Source: Salticus scenicus (taxonomy: Eukaryota; Arthropoda; Arachnida; Araneae; Salticidae). Taken from it: DNA of 64,000 nt. The stretch is taken from contig OZ005648.1 of the NCBI GenBank assembly GCA_963930645.1, forward strand, positions 266,983,830 to 267,047,829. Direction: 5' to 3'. The stretch's first letter is position 1. The number at the start of each line of letters is the position of its first letter. Below, piece after piece: positions 22,980 to 37,100 of this stretch. The position numbers were made by a program, and so were the translations under genes. The notes beneath the pieces were generated by a model, which made no database searches, was not told where the DNA came from, and saw only the letters and a list, made by a program, of their open reading frames with translations.

Positions 22980-23643
22980 AATGTATGTAGAGTGACACCC
23001 TCAGAGCCAAACCCTGTATATTATGTCTACTATAGAAACCACCCAGGGGTTCAAAAGTTTTTGTATATATCAACTAGCATCTGTTATGTCTTATATTTTT
23101 TCTGGACTTTTGACATTAGTATTCATAACTACAATAATATTTATTAAAGAAATGAAAATTATACAATCTGACTAAATATTTGTAAAGGGATGAAATTTAA
23201 AGCAACCATATTACAAGATTTTTTTTTTTTTTTTTTTTTTATGTATTTTTTAAAATCAATTCTAGGTTATTCTAGTTATTGAGTATATTTTTGAAAAAAT
23301 AAATAAATAAATAAATAGCATTTTATTAAAAAATAATAAAGTGTACACTAAAAACATCATTTAAAGAAATAAAGGGAAAGAAATTAAAGCAGACAAAGAT
23401 ATTATAAGTATGCAGCGAAAATAAAAGCAATTTTTCTTTTTACAACAAAATGGTAATTTTTTTCATACAAAACCAAGCAACAAGACCATAACTTTTGATA
23501 AAAAAATTAAAATACAAAATGCATTATATACATGATAAGAATATATATATATACAAAGGCATTCATTCATTCTAAAAAGTACATACAATAAATGTAGAAC
23601 TTAACTATGACTTCACATTTAAGCATTCTTACACTTAAAGCAA

Positions 23644-23679
<36 letters not shown>

Positions 23680-25033
23680 CATGGAATGCAGAAACATTAA
23701 TAATAAAGATCTAATAATTATTTCGAAAAAAAAAAAAAAAAAAAAGATTAACTTTATAAAAGCTAGTATATGTACATTTTGTCAAATTTGACAAATTTTG
23801 AAGATTTTTACAACTTTGATTTTGCAACAGTATGATCAAACAATTCTATACATGAAAAAATGAAAATTATTTAATAAATAAAATAAAATAACCAGGCAGG
23901 ATGGTCCCAGTAAAACAGTTCATATTAATGCAATTGACTAAAACGGAAATCTACTATTCAATATCAAATTATGCTGGGCATGATAAAATTGGAAAAGTGG
24001 ATTTAATTTCTGATAAAATATTTCTCTGTGCAGTACAGAGAACCAACTCTTTGTGTCTAAAATCAAACAAGGTTCTAATTGAAAATAAAAATTCTCAAAT
24101 GGTATATAAAAGACAGGGACCTTTATATTAAGACCTTTCTGAATATTATGCAAAACTCAAAAAGGCAAGAACTTCAAATTCTAATCCCTTGACAAAACCA
24201 GTCTTTAAAATATATACATAATATCTTTTATTGTAAATCATCGACTTCTCAAGATCTTGTGGACTTCATTTTTAAATAAATATTTCCACAAATACCAAAT
24301 CTAGCTCTCTGTTTAAAATCTAAACAACGTTTGTCTCTTGGCTCATAACTTCTGTAATATAAATTATTACCTTTTTTTTTTTTTTTTTTTTAACACTAAG
24401 CAAAAAATAAACATATACAAGTAATACATAACACACTTATATGTACATAATTTTAAATATAACTATTTTACTTTATATAATCTTGCTCAATGTATTAAAA
24501 CAAATTATTACTTCTTTTTTTTTTTTTTAATAGTTGCTTGTTCTTGTATTATTCGCATAGCTTGCAACCATAATTCAACTCATGAGAGAAATTGAGCAAT
24601 TGCCTTAAATCACTAACTTTCGCTTAAAGATAAGTTAGTTAATTTAATGCTTCTGGGGAATTATAGAGATCATTGTAAAATAACTCAATCAATTTATACA
24701 GCAACAACAAATGGCCTACTTCTTATATACAGAATACTGTAAGGTTCCGAAACACATAAATTTTTATGCATTGCTTCATACAATGCAATAGAAATGAAGG
24801 CTGGTTTCTAAGAAAATTTCCTTCTTTACATCTTGAGCACGATCTACACACAAGTATTTATACTGGGCCAGCTCAAGCATTATATTATGTTCAGTCTAAT
24901 ATTTACAGTTATATCACACAATAAGTTGCTGCAGGAAAATCAGTGCTTGAAGTATTTGCATTCGAAGTACAGACGCTTCTTTCATCAAGCAACTGCAGCA
25001 TGCGGCTTGAACACAAATAGTTTTATTGGCATC
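22980..25033. other. Downstream of echinoid; includes its 3' UTR of unknown length
   Basis: The nearest possible poly(A) signal on the minus strand is AATAAA at 25027-25022, only 7 bp after the stop, which is close for a real signal. Others lie further down, so the UTR length is open. A-tracts at 23651-23679 and 23728-23745 may hamper assembly. No other gene seen. Confidence 0.4.
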
Positions 25034-25194
25034 TCACACAATAATTTCTCTAATCACTCTCCTTGATCGAGAGTTAGGTGTTGAATAGCCGCTCTCAAGA
25101 CTTTCATCGAAACACATGGAGTTGTGATGGACTTTTTCATCATCCCGCATGCTATAAGGATCTGGCAGGCCACTTACATCATAATAAGGAGAAT
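25034..25194 (-). CDS. ed: ed last coding exon with C-terminal PDZ-binding motif
   Basis: Acceptor CTTTTCCAG; 161 nt to TGA at 25034-25036. SPYYDVSGLPDPYSMRDDEK, then FDESLESGYSTPNSRSRR and VIREIIV at the end. The terminal EIIV is the motif of Drosophila Echinoid that binds PDZ domains (Bazooka and Canoe are the known partners there). Confidence 0.95.
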
Positions 25195-28100
25195 CTGGAA
25201 AAGTAATATTTATTAATTTATGATTTAAAAATATTGCAAATAATGTTATGTATGGATTATAAAAAAAAAAATTAAAATAGTAATAGAATTTTATTTAATA
25301 TTTATAAATATTTAAAAAGAAATTTGTCTAACTGGGGGATTTGTAGAATTTGTTTGTGTGCGTCAGTTCACACTTATCATTACTCAAGATGCTTGACAAT
25401 TACTTTAATTAACATAACGATACACTACACTTAATTACACAAACAAGAATAATACTTAGGTTAACATGTTATCTACAAGTTACATGCACCGGCCTTGCTG
25501 CCGATTTAATCCCAAACTAACTGTCCAGTTACAGTTACAATCTCAAGTCCCTTTTTAGGTCACAGTTACAGTTCCAAGTCATTTGTGCAGTGATAGTTAA
25601 ATACACCACACTAACTATAATAAATCCAATTCTATACATCATAGTCTTTCGTCATAATAATAAACTGAACTGTAAATTATGTTGATACTTTCACAGAAAT
25701 AAAATTGTCAATTATCTTGCATAAAATTACTTTAAAAGTTGACAAATTAGAAATAAGGAAAAAAAAAAAGGGGGGGGGGGGTTAAAAATCCTTTAATAAT
25801 GAATCTTAAATAAGAATACAGTCATAAATTTTTTAAAATTTATACCCAGCTTGAACTCCCTGATGACATTTGTTTTAAACTACATTGATAAAAGTCTTGC
25901 ACATCCACAAATCAACCACTAAGAGATTTTCTGATTCAGGTTACATCAAAATGCATAGAATTTAGTTTTTTCTGTGCATTTTCCTTTCAAAATTTGGCCC
26001 AGAAGAAACTTTTTTTTCCATATATGGGAAATAGAAAGAAAGGAGGAAAAAATGCTTAAAATACATATTTTGTTTATTTCATAATGTGGTAAATAAAGGG
26101 TGAAGAGCAATGGAGTATGGGAGAATCCCTCTTCCTCCTATACAAATAATATACTTTAATAACTAAAAAATTTATATTTTACAATGATATGCTTACAAGT
26201 GAAATCTGCAAAACAAATGCAAAAAATAGTTTGTCTTAAAAGAACACCTCTATTAACTGCATTGTTAGTTACATACATACACAATTTTTATCAAAAAAAG
26301 TATTCAGTTAAAATGGTCGTGAATTCTCTCTAAATTTTACCAAATTAAAATTCTGAGGAATTATGGTATCAAGATTTTCTCAAGTTGCTATTTTTACCAT
26401 TTAAATGAAACTTTCTATTCTCTTATAATAACTTTTTATTATTATTCTACATATCTTAGTCTTGAACATAAAATATGAGGATTTCTAGGGCACTGTTTTT
26501 CTAGAACCCAGTCTATTGCCACATTTGCCTATGTGATAATCAGGCTCAGGTTAAGTGTAAATAAAAAATTCGCATCAATTTTGTACTTAGTTATTTTTCC
26601 ATACCACTGAAAACAGATGTACTAAAATATTTATATAAACTAAAATTGAGGAAATTGACTATCCAATAATTATTTTTTCAGTATCTAATATAAAAGAATA
26701 CAATAAAATTTATAAAGATTTAAATATTAAAACTAGCAGGCTTCGCCTTCTTTGTTGATTACTATTTTTTTTTTTTTTTTTTTTAGAATTTCTAAAAAAT
26801 TTAATCACTAATTTTTATATAACTTTATTAATAAAAAACAAAATAATAAAAATAATAATTCAATTGAATTCACTCAAAATCTCATTTTGAGAGATTGCAT
26901 ATAATTTTGGACTTTAACCCATTGAATGTCTTGGAAAGTGAAAAATTGTAATGTTATTTTCATCGTTGCAGCATCTTTACAATGTCTTAAAACAATAGTT
27001 GCAACAGCTTGAAATTAACAGTATGAAAATGTGTATAAATATACTATACTCATGACTATTTTATATGAGTTTTGTACTTAAACATGTTAAATATCTATAA
27101 CTATGCACTTTTAAATTTTAAATGTATTAGGAAAAAAATAACTGCATAATAACAGAAAAAATATCAGCCATTCAGAGGGTTAAGGATCTCTAACCAAATC
27201 CCACTGCCACTGGTTGTATTTTGACACAACCACTTCTGGCAGTTAGCGCTGCTCTAGACAGACATTTTTTTTTTTTGCAGTATTTTGTGCCACTTACTTT
27301 GTATTCACTTTGGATTTTAAATTATCTTTTTAATTAATTGAAATAATTTAATTTAAATGATAACTTCAGAGTCATTGGGTTATTCTGCATCTTTTGGTAC
27401 CTTCTGTGTTCAGCAATTAATAAGAAAAAAGCTAAGTGAAGATTTTAATAATATAATAATTCTTTAAAAATATCTTTAAATGCACTTACGTAAGTGCTGA
27501 CTGTTCTTCATGTTCATCATGTCATCATTAACAGGTTTAAAATCATTTCCAGTGTAATAATCGTTGACCATTTCCCCTTCAAAAGGATAATAGGAACCAT
27601 CAGGAGGCATATCTCCATTTTTAATGAGCATGTTCAAATGGCCATCAGGTCCCATGCATGAACCCAAATCCCGATCTCCAGGATACATCAAACCTAAAAA
27701 AAAGCAAAATATTCATTTATCATACATGATTGCTATATGGCTAAAACTAACAGAATAAAATTAATAAAATCAAAACAATAAACATTATAAAATGAGGGGG
27801 GAAAATGTTTTAATTTGAACAGTTTCATAAATTATATTATTTTTTAATATATGAAGCACTTTGAAAGATGAGAGTGAGAAATGGACACAAAAAGGTCTGA
27901 AAATATGTGAAAACTCAAAGAAAACTTAATTTTTGTAATATTTTCAACAAACTAAATAATTTTGCAATAAAAGAAGAAATACATACAAAACAAGAAATCA
28001 TGTAAATGTGTAGAATATATGAAAATAAATTATTCAAGAACATGTTAAATCAAAGAAAATTGAGCAAAAATAAGAATTTAAAACTAAATTTGAAAAATAT

Positions 28101-31100
28101 TTTTAAATAATTCAAAAATGCCTAAAATTTGTATAAAAGTCTGAGGAATCTCATCCCTGAGATTCTATATAGAATTATATTCTCACCTTAACAAAATTAA
28201 AAATGTTTGGTAACCAAAAAATATTTTAGTAACCAAGGAAAAAAAAAAAATCTTGACTATATAATACAGCTTAATCTCATTAACGTGAGCACGCTTAACG
28301 TGAATTACCTTTAACATGAACTGTATCCACATCCCCATAAAAATATAGATTAGTTTCTGAGTTCCTGATAACATGAACAAATTTTTATTACCCTTGAGAT
28401 TCATGTTAAAGAGCTTCGACTGAATAAACAATTATATTTTAAAATGCATAAAAATTTCAATGTGTGAAGTAAGACATTTATAATGTTTACCTTTTAACTA
28501 CTTGTATATATTCTACATGTCTACAGTTTTTCCATTCAAAAAACCAAACCATCTATCAATACTTTTTTATGTTATAAAGTTAATGAAAAACATTTAAATG
28601 AACAATCATAAGGTCTCATTCAATCAAAGCTTGACTATCACATGAGCCCTCAGGGCTTATGCTAGGCACAAAATTGTATGGATACTGATACTTAAAAATA
28701 TCTGGTGTAAATCTAGTTTTTTCCCCGTTTCTTTTACATGAACAAATTTTTTTAATTTTTCATTACGCTGAGTGGAATAGTTTTATTTATTTCACTCATT
28801 TGAAAACTGTACAAGAAAATAGAAACAGATTTTTAAAAAATAATGTTTTTTGTCAATAGATTGACTACAGTAATTTTCATCAACTTTGAGAGGGTAGGTG
28901 ATCAATCTGCATCTTTGCCCCCTGTTTACAGTAAAATGAAAGTTTTTACAATTTCACCCATTCTAAAGGCGCACAAAAATTTGTTAGTGAAGATCTGTCC
29001 TTGAATATGAATACGGATATTTCCAAGAATATTTTTTAGCTACATTCTTTTTTTGTTGTTTGTTTGTTTTACCAATTTCAGAATAAAATAATAATAAATA
29101 AATAAGTGTGAAAAATATGTTGGTAATGATTCTAAAACACTTATCTCTCATTAGAAAATTTAGTCGTTTATATCAATCATATAATGTCATAACATTATTA
29201 GGGGAAAAATAAGACTATTTACAGAAAACCCTTCTTGTTATTTGTAAATATAGAGTTAATTACAATTTTTACTATACTATGCCTTAAATTACTTTGAATA
29301 TTTTCTTGAAATTTGGAAATTACCCAAACAAAATTCTCAAAAATCCAAAGAAAGATATGTAAGCAAACAAAGATAAGTGGTATTGAATGAAATAATGATC
29401 GAAACTTATTTTCAATAATAATAATGAAAAAAAAAGTTAGATGAGGCAATTACAATTTTATTAACTCACCATGATCAGGAGCTCCAGAACACATGTGATC
29501 ATTGGGTGCATCTGACATCCCAGTCATATAAATATTGGGTTTTGAGTTATGATCTAAAACGTCTCCATGTTTGGCCAAATTTTCTTCAGAATAATACGGT
29601 AAAGTGATAGGTGGAGGGCCAGCACTAAAATGCACAAAGCAATCAAAATTTAAGACATAAAAATAAAAATAAATAACTACAATTTGAAACTCTGAACTAA
29701 ATATTTTTCATTAATAATAATGAATATCTCTAGAATAATACATACTTCATGGTTTTGATTTCTTGCTTCTTCTTATTTCCTAATTAAAAGAGAAAAATAA
29801 ATTAAAACAATATAATCATTTTTAAAAATAAAGGTTAAATAATGTTTCCTTTCTATTACTTTTGAATGGGGATTTCAAAACAAAACTGACCTTTGTTGTT
29901 TCTTTTGCACCAGTATAAGCATATGAAAACTACAAGAGTCAACATGGATAATCCAACACTGACACTAATTATGAGCACCATGTTTTCCATACTCACAGAT
30001 CCAGCCGATTCAACTGCCCTTGGTGAAGAATCTAAACCAAACAAAATAATTCTTACTTATTGATGCATGAACATGTGATATTTATATAATTAAAAAAAAG
30101 CTACAGGGAAAAAATTATGCTATTTAACAATATAAGCTACAATGCCTGAACTAAAATCAAATGCAAAGGTGCATATAGCCAAGACTCCAATTTGAATTGC
30201 ATATGTGTAGTTCTAGAATGATTCTGAATTCATGAAAAAATCCTAAAATTTTATTGAGAAAAAGTTTTTGTATAAAGAGAGAACACATAATCTATCGTAG
30301 GCACGTCTTATCTTCTTATTATGAAAAAATATTATTAGGTTTAGAAGTCTTTTTTTTTTCTTAATCTTATTTTATGAATTTAATAATAAGAAATACTGGA
30401 ATTCCAGTACTGAAAGGAAATAAATACTGGAATTCAGATACATTACCTGAACACAATCCCCCCTGATACTATTAACGCAATTCAAACAACTTAAGGTTCC
30501 TCTCTATCATTGACAATTTCTCCCATCTCTAACAGCAAAATGTCATGTTAACTTATGTACATATTTTTAAATTTCGTTTTTACATTCAAAAAATTCATGA
30601 CCAACTAAAATAAGACACCCCCCCCTCCTGAAAATTGAAATTTTTAATACATCAAATTACTTTTTAAATTGTAAAATGCAAAATTTCACTTCATGAAAAG
30701 TTGTATTTTACAGCTTCAAAATAATTTATAAATGTGAAAAGAGAATTCAGAAGTATGTATTATGTAATGCATAAAATTGGAGATCCCCCCCCCCCCTTAT
30801 GTTAACATTGAGTTTGACTGACCTTGACCATGCTGTGATGTGTTCGCTTAAACTCTAGAAAATAATAATAATAATAAAAGAAAATGTGCTTTCTAGTGAA
30901 TTATTACAAATCTAATATCAGTCAATTATTAATGTTTGATTGTGAATGGGCTCTTCCCACCTGACGTCAGAGGTCACATGATAGATGAAAAACAAAGAGC
31001 AGACAAAGTCTTGTATATCTATAGCGATTGCTGAAATAACATATTTTCTATTCTTATTTTTGATCAATCGTATTTAATCTGTGTTATTTTTTTTATACAT

Positions 31101-34100
31101 CATAATTTTAAATCCATTTTATATCATTATTCATCATCTTTTGTTTGCTGTATACATTTACAATCATCATTTAGTTTATATTTGTTATTGATGTTCATGA
31201 AGAACATGTTAAATACTCTGATTTTTGGTATGTAAATCATTGACAGTGCAACATCGTACTGCGTAAATCCATTTAGACCAGTAACCAGTTAATTAACTTG
31301 TTGTAACACCTTTATGCAATTAAATTAAATGAAAACATTTTAAAATTAACATTCCACAAGAAGAAGCTATTGCTAGATCGGTTAATGTAACAGTTACACA
31401 AGAACATACAAAAATCGATTCTTACAGGTGAAAATAAATAAACACATAAAGTGTTTTTTTTTTAATTATTAAATTTACAAATACAACTATTCTACTGTTT
31501 ACAAATGCACAATATTACTTTTATTTTATTTTATATTAAATATTAACACTTTTGTTCTTAAGAACAATATTTAATTGAATTCGATTTTTCATTTTCGTCT
31601 ATCACATGATTGAGCAGACGACGCTTAAAAGAGTCCATTAAATTTTTTATAAAAAAATAAAATGAATAAACAATAAATAATATGTTATATGCTATACTCT
31701 TAAGAGAATAATAAATTAAAACTTAAAATTATTAAATAAACTTCCTGTGAGTGACTATGGAAATTTTAGCCTTTTCAAAATAAGCATTATTAATAAATTT
31801 TTAAGGAAAACTTACTTGTTAATTAATAGTATATCCTATTAGGTAGCAATTGAAAATAAACAAAGATATCATTAATAATATTAATTTTTGTTTTTCAAGT
31901 AAAACATTCATCAACACTAAAAATTTAATATCATACATATAATGCATCCATTAGGCATCCAAAAATGGATAGAATATCTAAATTTTAGCTTTACCCCTAA
32001 TTTATATATCAGCTTTTCTTGGTAAGGTTTTTATGCAATAACAATTTTTCTTATTTTTTTCTTTTTTTAAGAATATCAAGCTATATTGCTCCAAGTAAAA
32101 TACAATTTGAATTCCCTTTCTAAAAAAATACAAATGTAGCAAATTCATAACGTATATTTTGAATGCATATCAAAAATAAATCCTTCAATGGGACGATTTC
32201 TTTAAAACGAAAAGAAAAGAAATTAGGTTTAAACTCAAATATTTCGATAACTAATTTTTATCTTTTTTAATCACTATTGCAATGAAAATAATGATTTATC
32301 TATTTTCATTGCAGGTGATTCTATTTTTATTACAGGTGATTGTAAGTGACATTATTTTACAACAAAACTGCAGAAGAATAAGGAAAAATTTGGAAATATA
32401 AAAATAAATAAATAGCCTTAATAATAGTGAAAACTAAATAGAAAATCAGCATATGCACATTACAAAATATTCAAATTTTATTTATTAATACTTTTAATTA
32501 AATTCATTTATACACATAATAATAATAAAACTGGCATAAGATAGCTCAAGGTTCAATTTTTCCATCTGCAGTCACCACATCCCACATTATTGTATGGGAA
32601 AAATTTTTACTAGAAACACTCATTACAGGATAGTTAACATTAGAAAACTTCCAAATTTCCTGACTTTTCCATGACTATTTTTCACCATTTTCCCTGACAT
32701 TATCCATGTTGTTTATTTCCCAAAATTATCGAAAATTTAAAAAAAAATTACAATAATGAGCTTTCAAATATGGCTTATTTCCACAAAATTTATCAAAATT
32801 CCCTAACTACATGAAATTCACTGACTATTCCACAACTCTTCCAGATTTATTTAATTCCCTGACTTGTTTCCATCCTGCGTATATATATATATATATATAT
32901 TTCTTTCTTTTTTTTTTTTTTTTTAATACTGTATTTAGAAAATTAACTACCATTACAATTGTTCTTGTCTTTTGAATGTCTAATATTCCACTTGAAGTTA
33001 TAAAGTTAGAAAAAGATTTAGTTCATTTTTCACATTTTTTAACTGAAATAAAACCTAAAAGTTTAAAAAATCAATTTTTGGAAAACAAGAACTAATTTAC
33101 CAGTGGTGAATTTTCTAAAAGTGAAAACAGAATCAAATACATCACATATGTTAGGCATTGAGTAAGTCTCATAACAAATATTCCCCCCATACAATAACAT
33201 AGGATCTTTCTTTTGGGAACGATAGGTCAAGAGTCCCCTTAATAAAAAGAAATTAACATAACAAACTTAAAATGAAAATAATCTCAAAAATTACAAAAGA
33301 TAGTTTGCATACCGTCAAAAGGACTAGCTATTTTAGCATCTCCACACCAAGAGCCATTACTTTGTAAACATAAAGTGACTCGTACATCACTGAAAGAGCC
33401 AGGTTCCAAGTGAACAGTTTTTTCTTCAGAATCTACATCAACATATGTCTGGAATTTCCAGTCTTCAGAATCTGAATACCTCGCTTGGACCTAGAAATGT
33501 ATAGAAGTGCATTTAATTTACAGTAATGAAAGTAAAATAAAGATTCAATTATTTACTAAAAGGTATCAAATTAGTAATCACAGGGGTGAAACTATTTAAC
33601 ATGCAAAAACCCTGAAAACTGCTACTTGCATGCAAATACGTGAGAGTTATTAATGATATATCATATAATACCTAACAATAAGTGACATTTTGAGATTTCT
33701 TAATATAAGACAAATTTAAACATTCAAAATGAGAAATTTCTATAAAAACAAAATAATTTAACATGGAATTCAAAGACAGCAAAATTTTTAAAAACTATGA
33801 ATTCAGAGCCCCTGAAGAGTTTCACCCCTGTAATCAATGCAGTTTGATAAAACAGGTAAAAAAAAAAAAAATGTTTCTATCATAATATATTTTAATTTAT
33901 TGCATGATGGAATAAAATTTTAATCAAAAAATACAAAAACTGCAGGTACCAATTTTCTAGTATTATCAATTTCTAGCTCATATAAAACTTAAACTGCCAT
34001 AAATAGGCAAATTCATTATAGAAAATGTCTAATATGTACACTTTATAAATGGGGAAGAAAAAAAAAAAAATCTAGGTCAGATTATTAAATTAAAAACCCT

Positions 34101-34122
34101 ATAAGATTTTAAAATATACATA

Positions 34123-34156
<34 letters not shown>

Positions 34157-37100
34157 ATGCAAAAGAATATCCAAGCACTGTCTATACAAAATAAATGCAA
34201 TCCTTCTAGTTAAGAGTGAATAAAAGGAAAGAGAGAAAAGGCTTTTTTTTATTTTTTTATTTTTTATATATTATTACTATTAAATATAATAGTTTACATA
34301 ATAAAGCTAAAAACAAGCAATTTTTTAAATTATCACACCCCCCCCCCCTCCTCCCATATAATTGCACAGAAGTTTAATAAGTATTTAAAAAAAAAAAAAA
34401 AAAAAAAGCAAAACATATTAGTAAATTGTTAGTGCAGTAGTTGCACATAAAATTAAAATAGAACAAATAAAAATAGTGCAGTTTCCCATATATAATTTTA
34501 TATATAAAATATTGTTTAGAAATTGATATTTATATCATTTGGAAATATGATAAATTTCAAACAACAAGCTTTTTTGCCTTTATTTAAGATTGATTCTTTT
34601 TCTTTTTTTTTTTTTTTTTTTAATGTTTTTCATTTCATTTTTATGTACAAAAACAAATTTTTCCTGTTTCTACAATAAATTTTGATATTCTCTGTTTTTA
34701 ATAAATTTTTCAAATTCTTTGAGTTTTTCAGGTATACCCTGAATTCCAGTTATCTTAGTAACTTTATTTATTTCAAAGTTCCTTAATAACTATTATATAT
34801 TCGTACTATAGTAAGTTATTATGTAACTTACTTTGGCCAAAAGAGGAATAGGAGGGCGTTCAACAGTGAAAGTAAGCATGCTTGTTTCTTTGTCAAAATG
34901 AGCATCCAGAGCACGAGGTAAGTCTGAAAGATTTTTAAAAATGTTTCAGCAAATACAGAATTTACATTCAGGTGACTGACATAAAACAAACAGAATTATC
35001 ATTTATGAAAAAAAAATGAATATGAAACTTACCTCGTAAATTAGCTGTGAGAGAGGAAAAAATAAAAAAAGAGAATTAGTATATGCTTTTGATCAATAAT
35101 AATTTTTTAAATATAACTATTTAATACAAATAAAAATAAATATTTAAAAAATAATCATAAGAAGAAAATGGTAATTAAAATACTTACGTTTTGTTTTGAT
35201 TGTAACTTCTTCTGAATAAGGACTGTAACCTCTTGGATTTAGAGCTAATACTTTAAATTTGTATTCAGTTTCTGAATGTAAGCCTGTCAATATACACATT
35301 TAGTTTACAATAGATATTATGCATATCAATATCATAATTATATTATATATGAAGCAACTGTTTTTATTTGCAATTATTTATGATATATATAGATAGATAT
35401 ATATATTAAGTGAGCTAAATTTTTCCTATGTTAGTTATACACATATTTTTATGTGTAAAACCCTGCATGATAAAAATCATATACTGTATGCTTTATCATT
35501 TATTCTCATAAATAAAGCATCAAACTATTTTCATGCAAGCTATTATTTTAAGCCCAAGATTGAAGTTAGTAGTAGTAGCAGTAGTACATTATGTAATTTT
35601 AGATATTTTGTTTAATTTAAAAGTAGTACTGTGGTATTATCTTATTCCTTTGATTAAAATTCAAAACAAAATAAAGAGAATATAAATTTAATATTTCAAT
35701 GAATATGTTGAATTTAAATGACTTAGATGAAAAAAATTTGCAAATGCTTAATTTTTTTTTATACATTAAAGTTTTCAATAATAATAATAGTATTGAAGTA
35801 TTAAAAAGAGAACTTAATAATTTTTTTTTTTTTTAGAATCAAAAGAGATTAAAATAATTTTTTTAAACATATAATAAAATGTATATTGATAATAAAAGTG
35901 CATATGTTTCAATATATACCTATGATTTCACAGACATTCTGTGAACGACAAGATTCATTTCTTCCTCTTCCATTGCCAGCAGCAGGCCAGTATGTTATGA
36001 GATACTCAGTACTTGCAAATCCACCATTGAAACCTTCAGTCCATCTTAAAGTTACTTTATCTGAACTAGCATCTACTAATTCTACATTAGTGGGAGTCTC
36101 AGGAACACCTGAAAAGTCACATGAAACAACCTATTAAAATTTCATCAAAATATCAAATTTTTCACTGTATTTATCATAAATTTAAAAAAATATATCCTTG
36201 ATGTTTTGGAATAAAAAACTAATCCTAAAATAATATGCACTGAATTATTTGATTAAAAACATAGATAAATATATATGCATAAGTACACACATATGGTTGA
36301 ATTATTTTTAAATTAGCTGCACTTATCACCCATTTTTCATTCCTTCTTGATGTATTTAAAACTATTAAATAAATATGTGTAGGGTTTCTCTTCAAAAATT
36401 TGATTTTGAAAATTTCTATTAAGAGTAGAATATAAAATAAGCAAAATTTTGCATTATACAAATTAGTTCAGGTGTAAAACAGAACTAAATAAATAAGCAA
36501 AACTAATTTTTCAAAAAAAGTTTGATCTCAAATGCAGTTGATTTCATTACATAAAAAAATCTTATAAAATAAAGCATATTTTTAAATCCACTGATATACT
36601 AATTAGCTAATAGAAATTAGGAATTTGGCTTTCAAAGATTAAATAAATTGTAATCACAAAAAAAAAACTAAAGACAAGTAACTAATCTCGCATCTTATAA
36701 ACCTCACAAATGGCATTTTTTGTAAATTCTACCACAAATTTCAAAATATTAACATTATTAAGCCATTCAATCAAAAATTTACAATAAAGCATTTTTAATC
36801 CCTTGCCGGCTTTGCCTGAGCTGAGCTCAAGCAAGCGAAATATATTATCCTGGCTCATCTTGAGTGTAGCTCGAGCAATTGAAAAAATTAAAAAAAAAGA
36901 ATATCTAGTGATTTCCGTCATACAGAAAGCCAACTTTAAAGGTAATTTTTACTTGTATTTATTTTTACATTATTTTTTAGGGAATGTTGTAAGTGAATGG
37001 TGTTATTATGTTTAATATATTTCATAAAAATAAGCATTAAAATATTTGACAATTTTTTGATCTTCAAACCTGAGCTAAATTGAGCAGGCAGGGTGTTTAG

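Larger units (their letters stand above)
30032..33312. other. ed intron, 3.3 kb
   Basis: Holds C-runs at 30620-30627 and 30785-30796, a (TA)n at 32880-32900, and the dispersed repeats noted separately. No nested gene seen. Confidence 0.6.
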
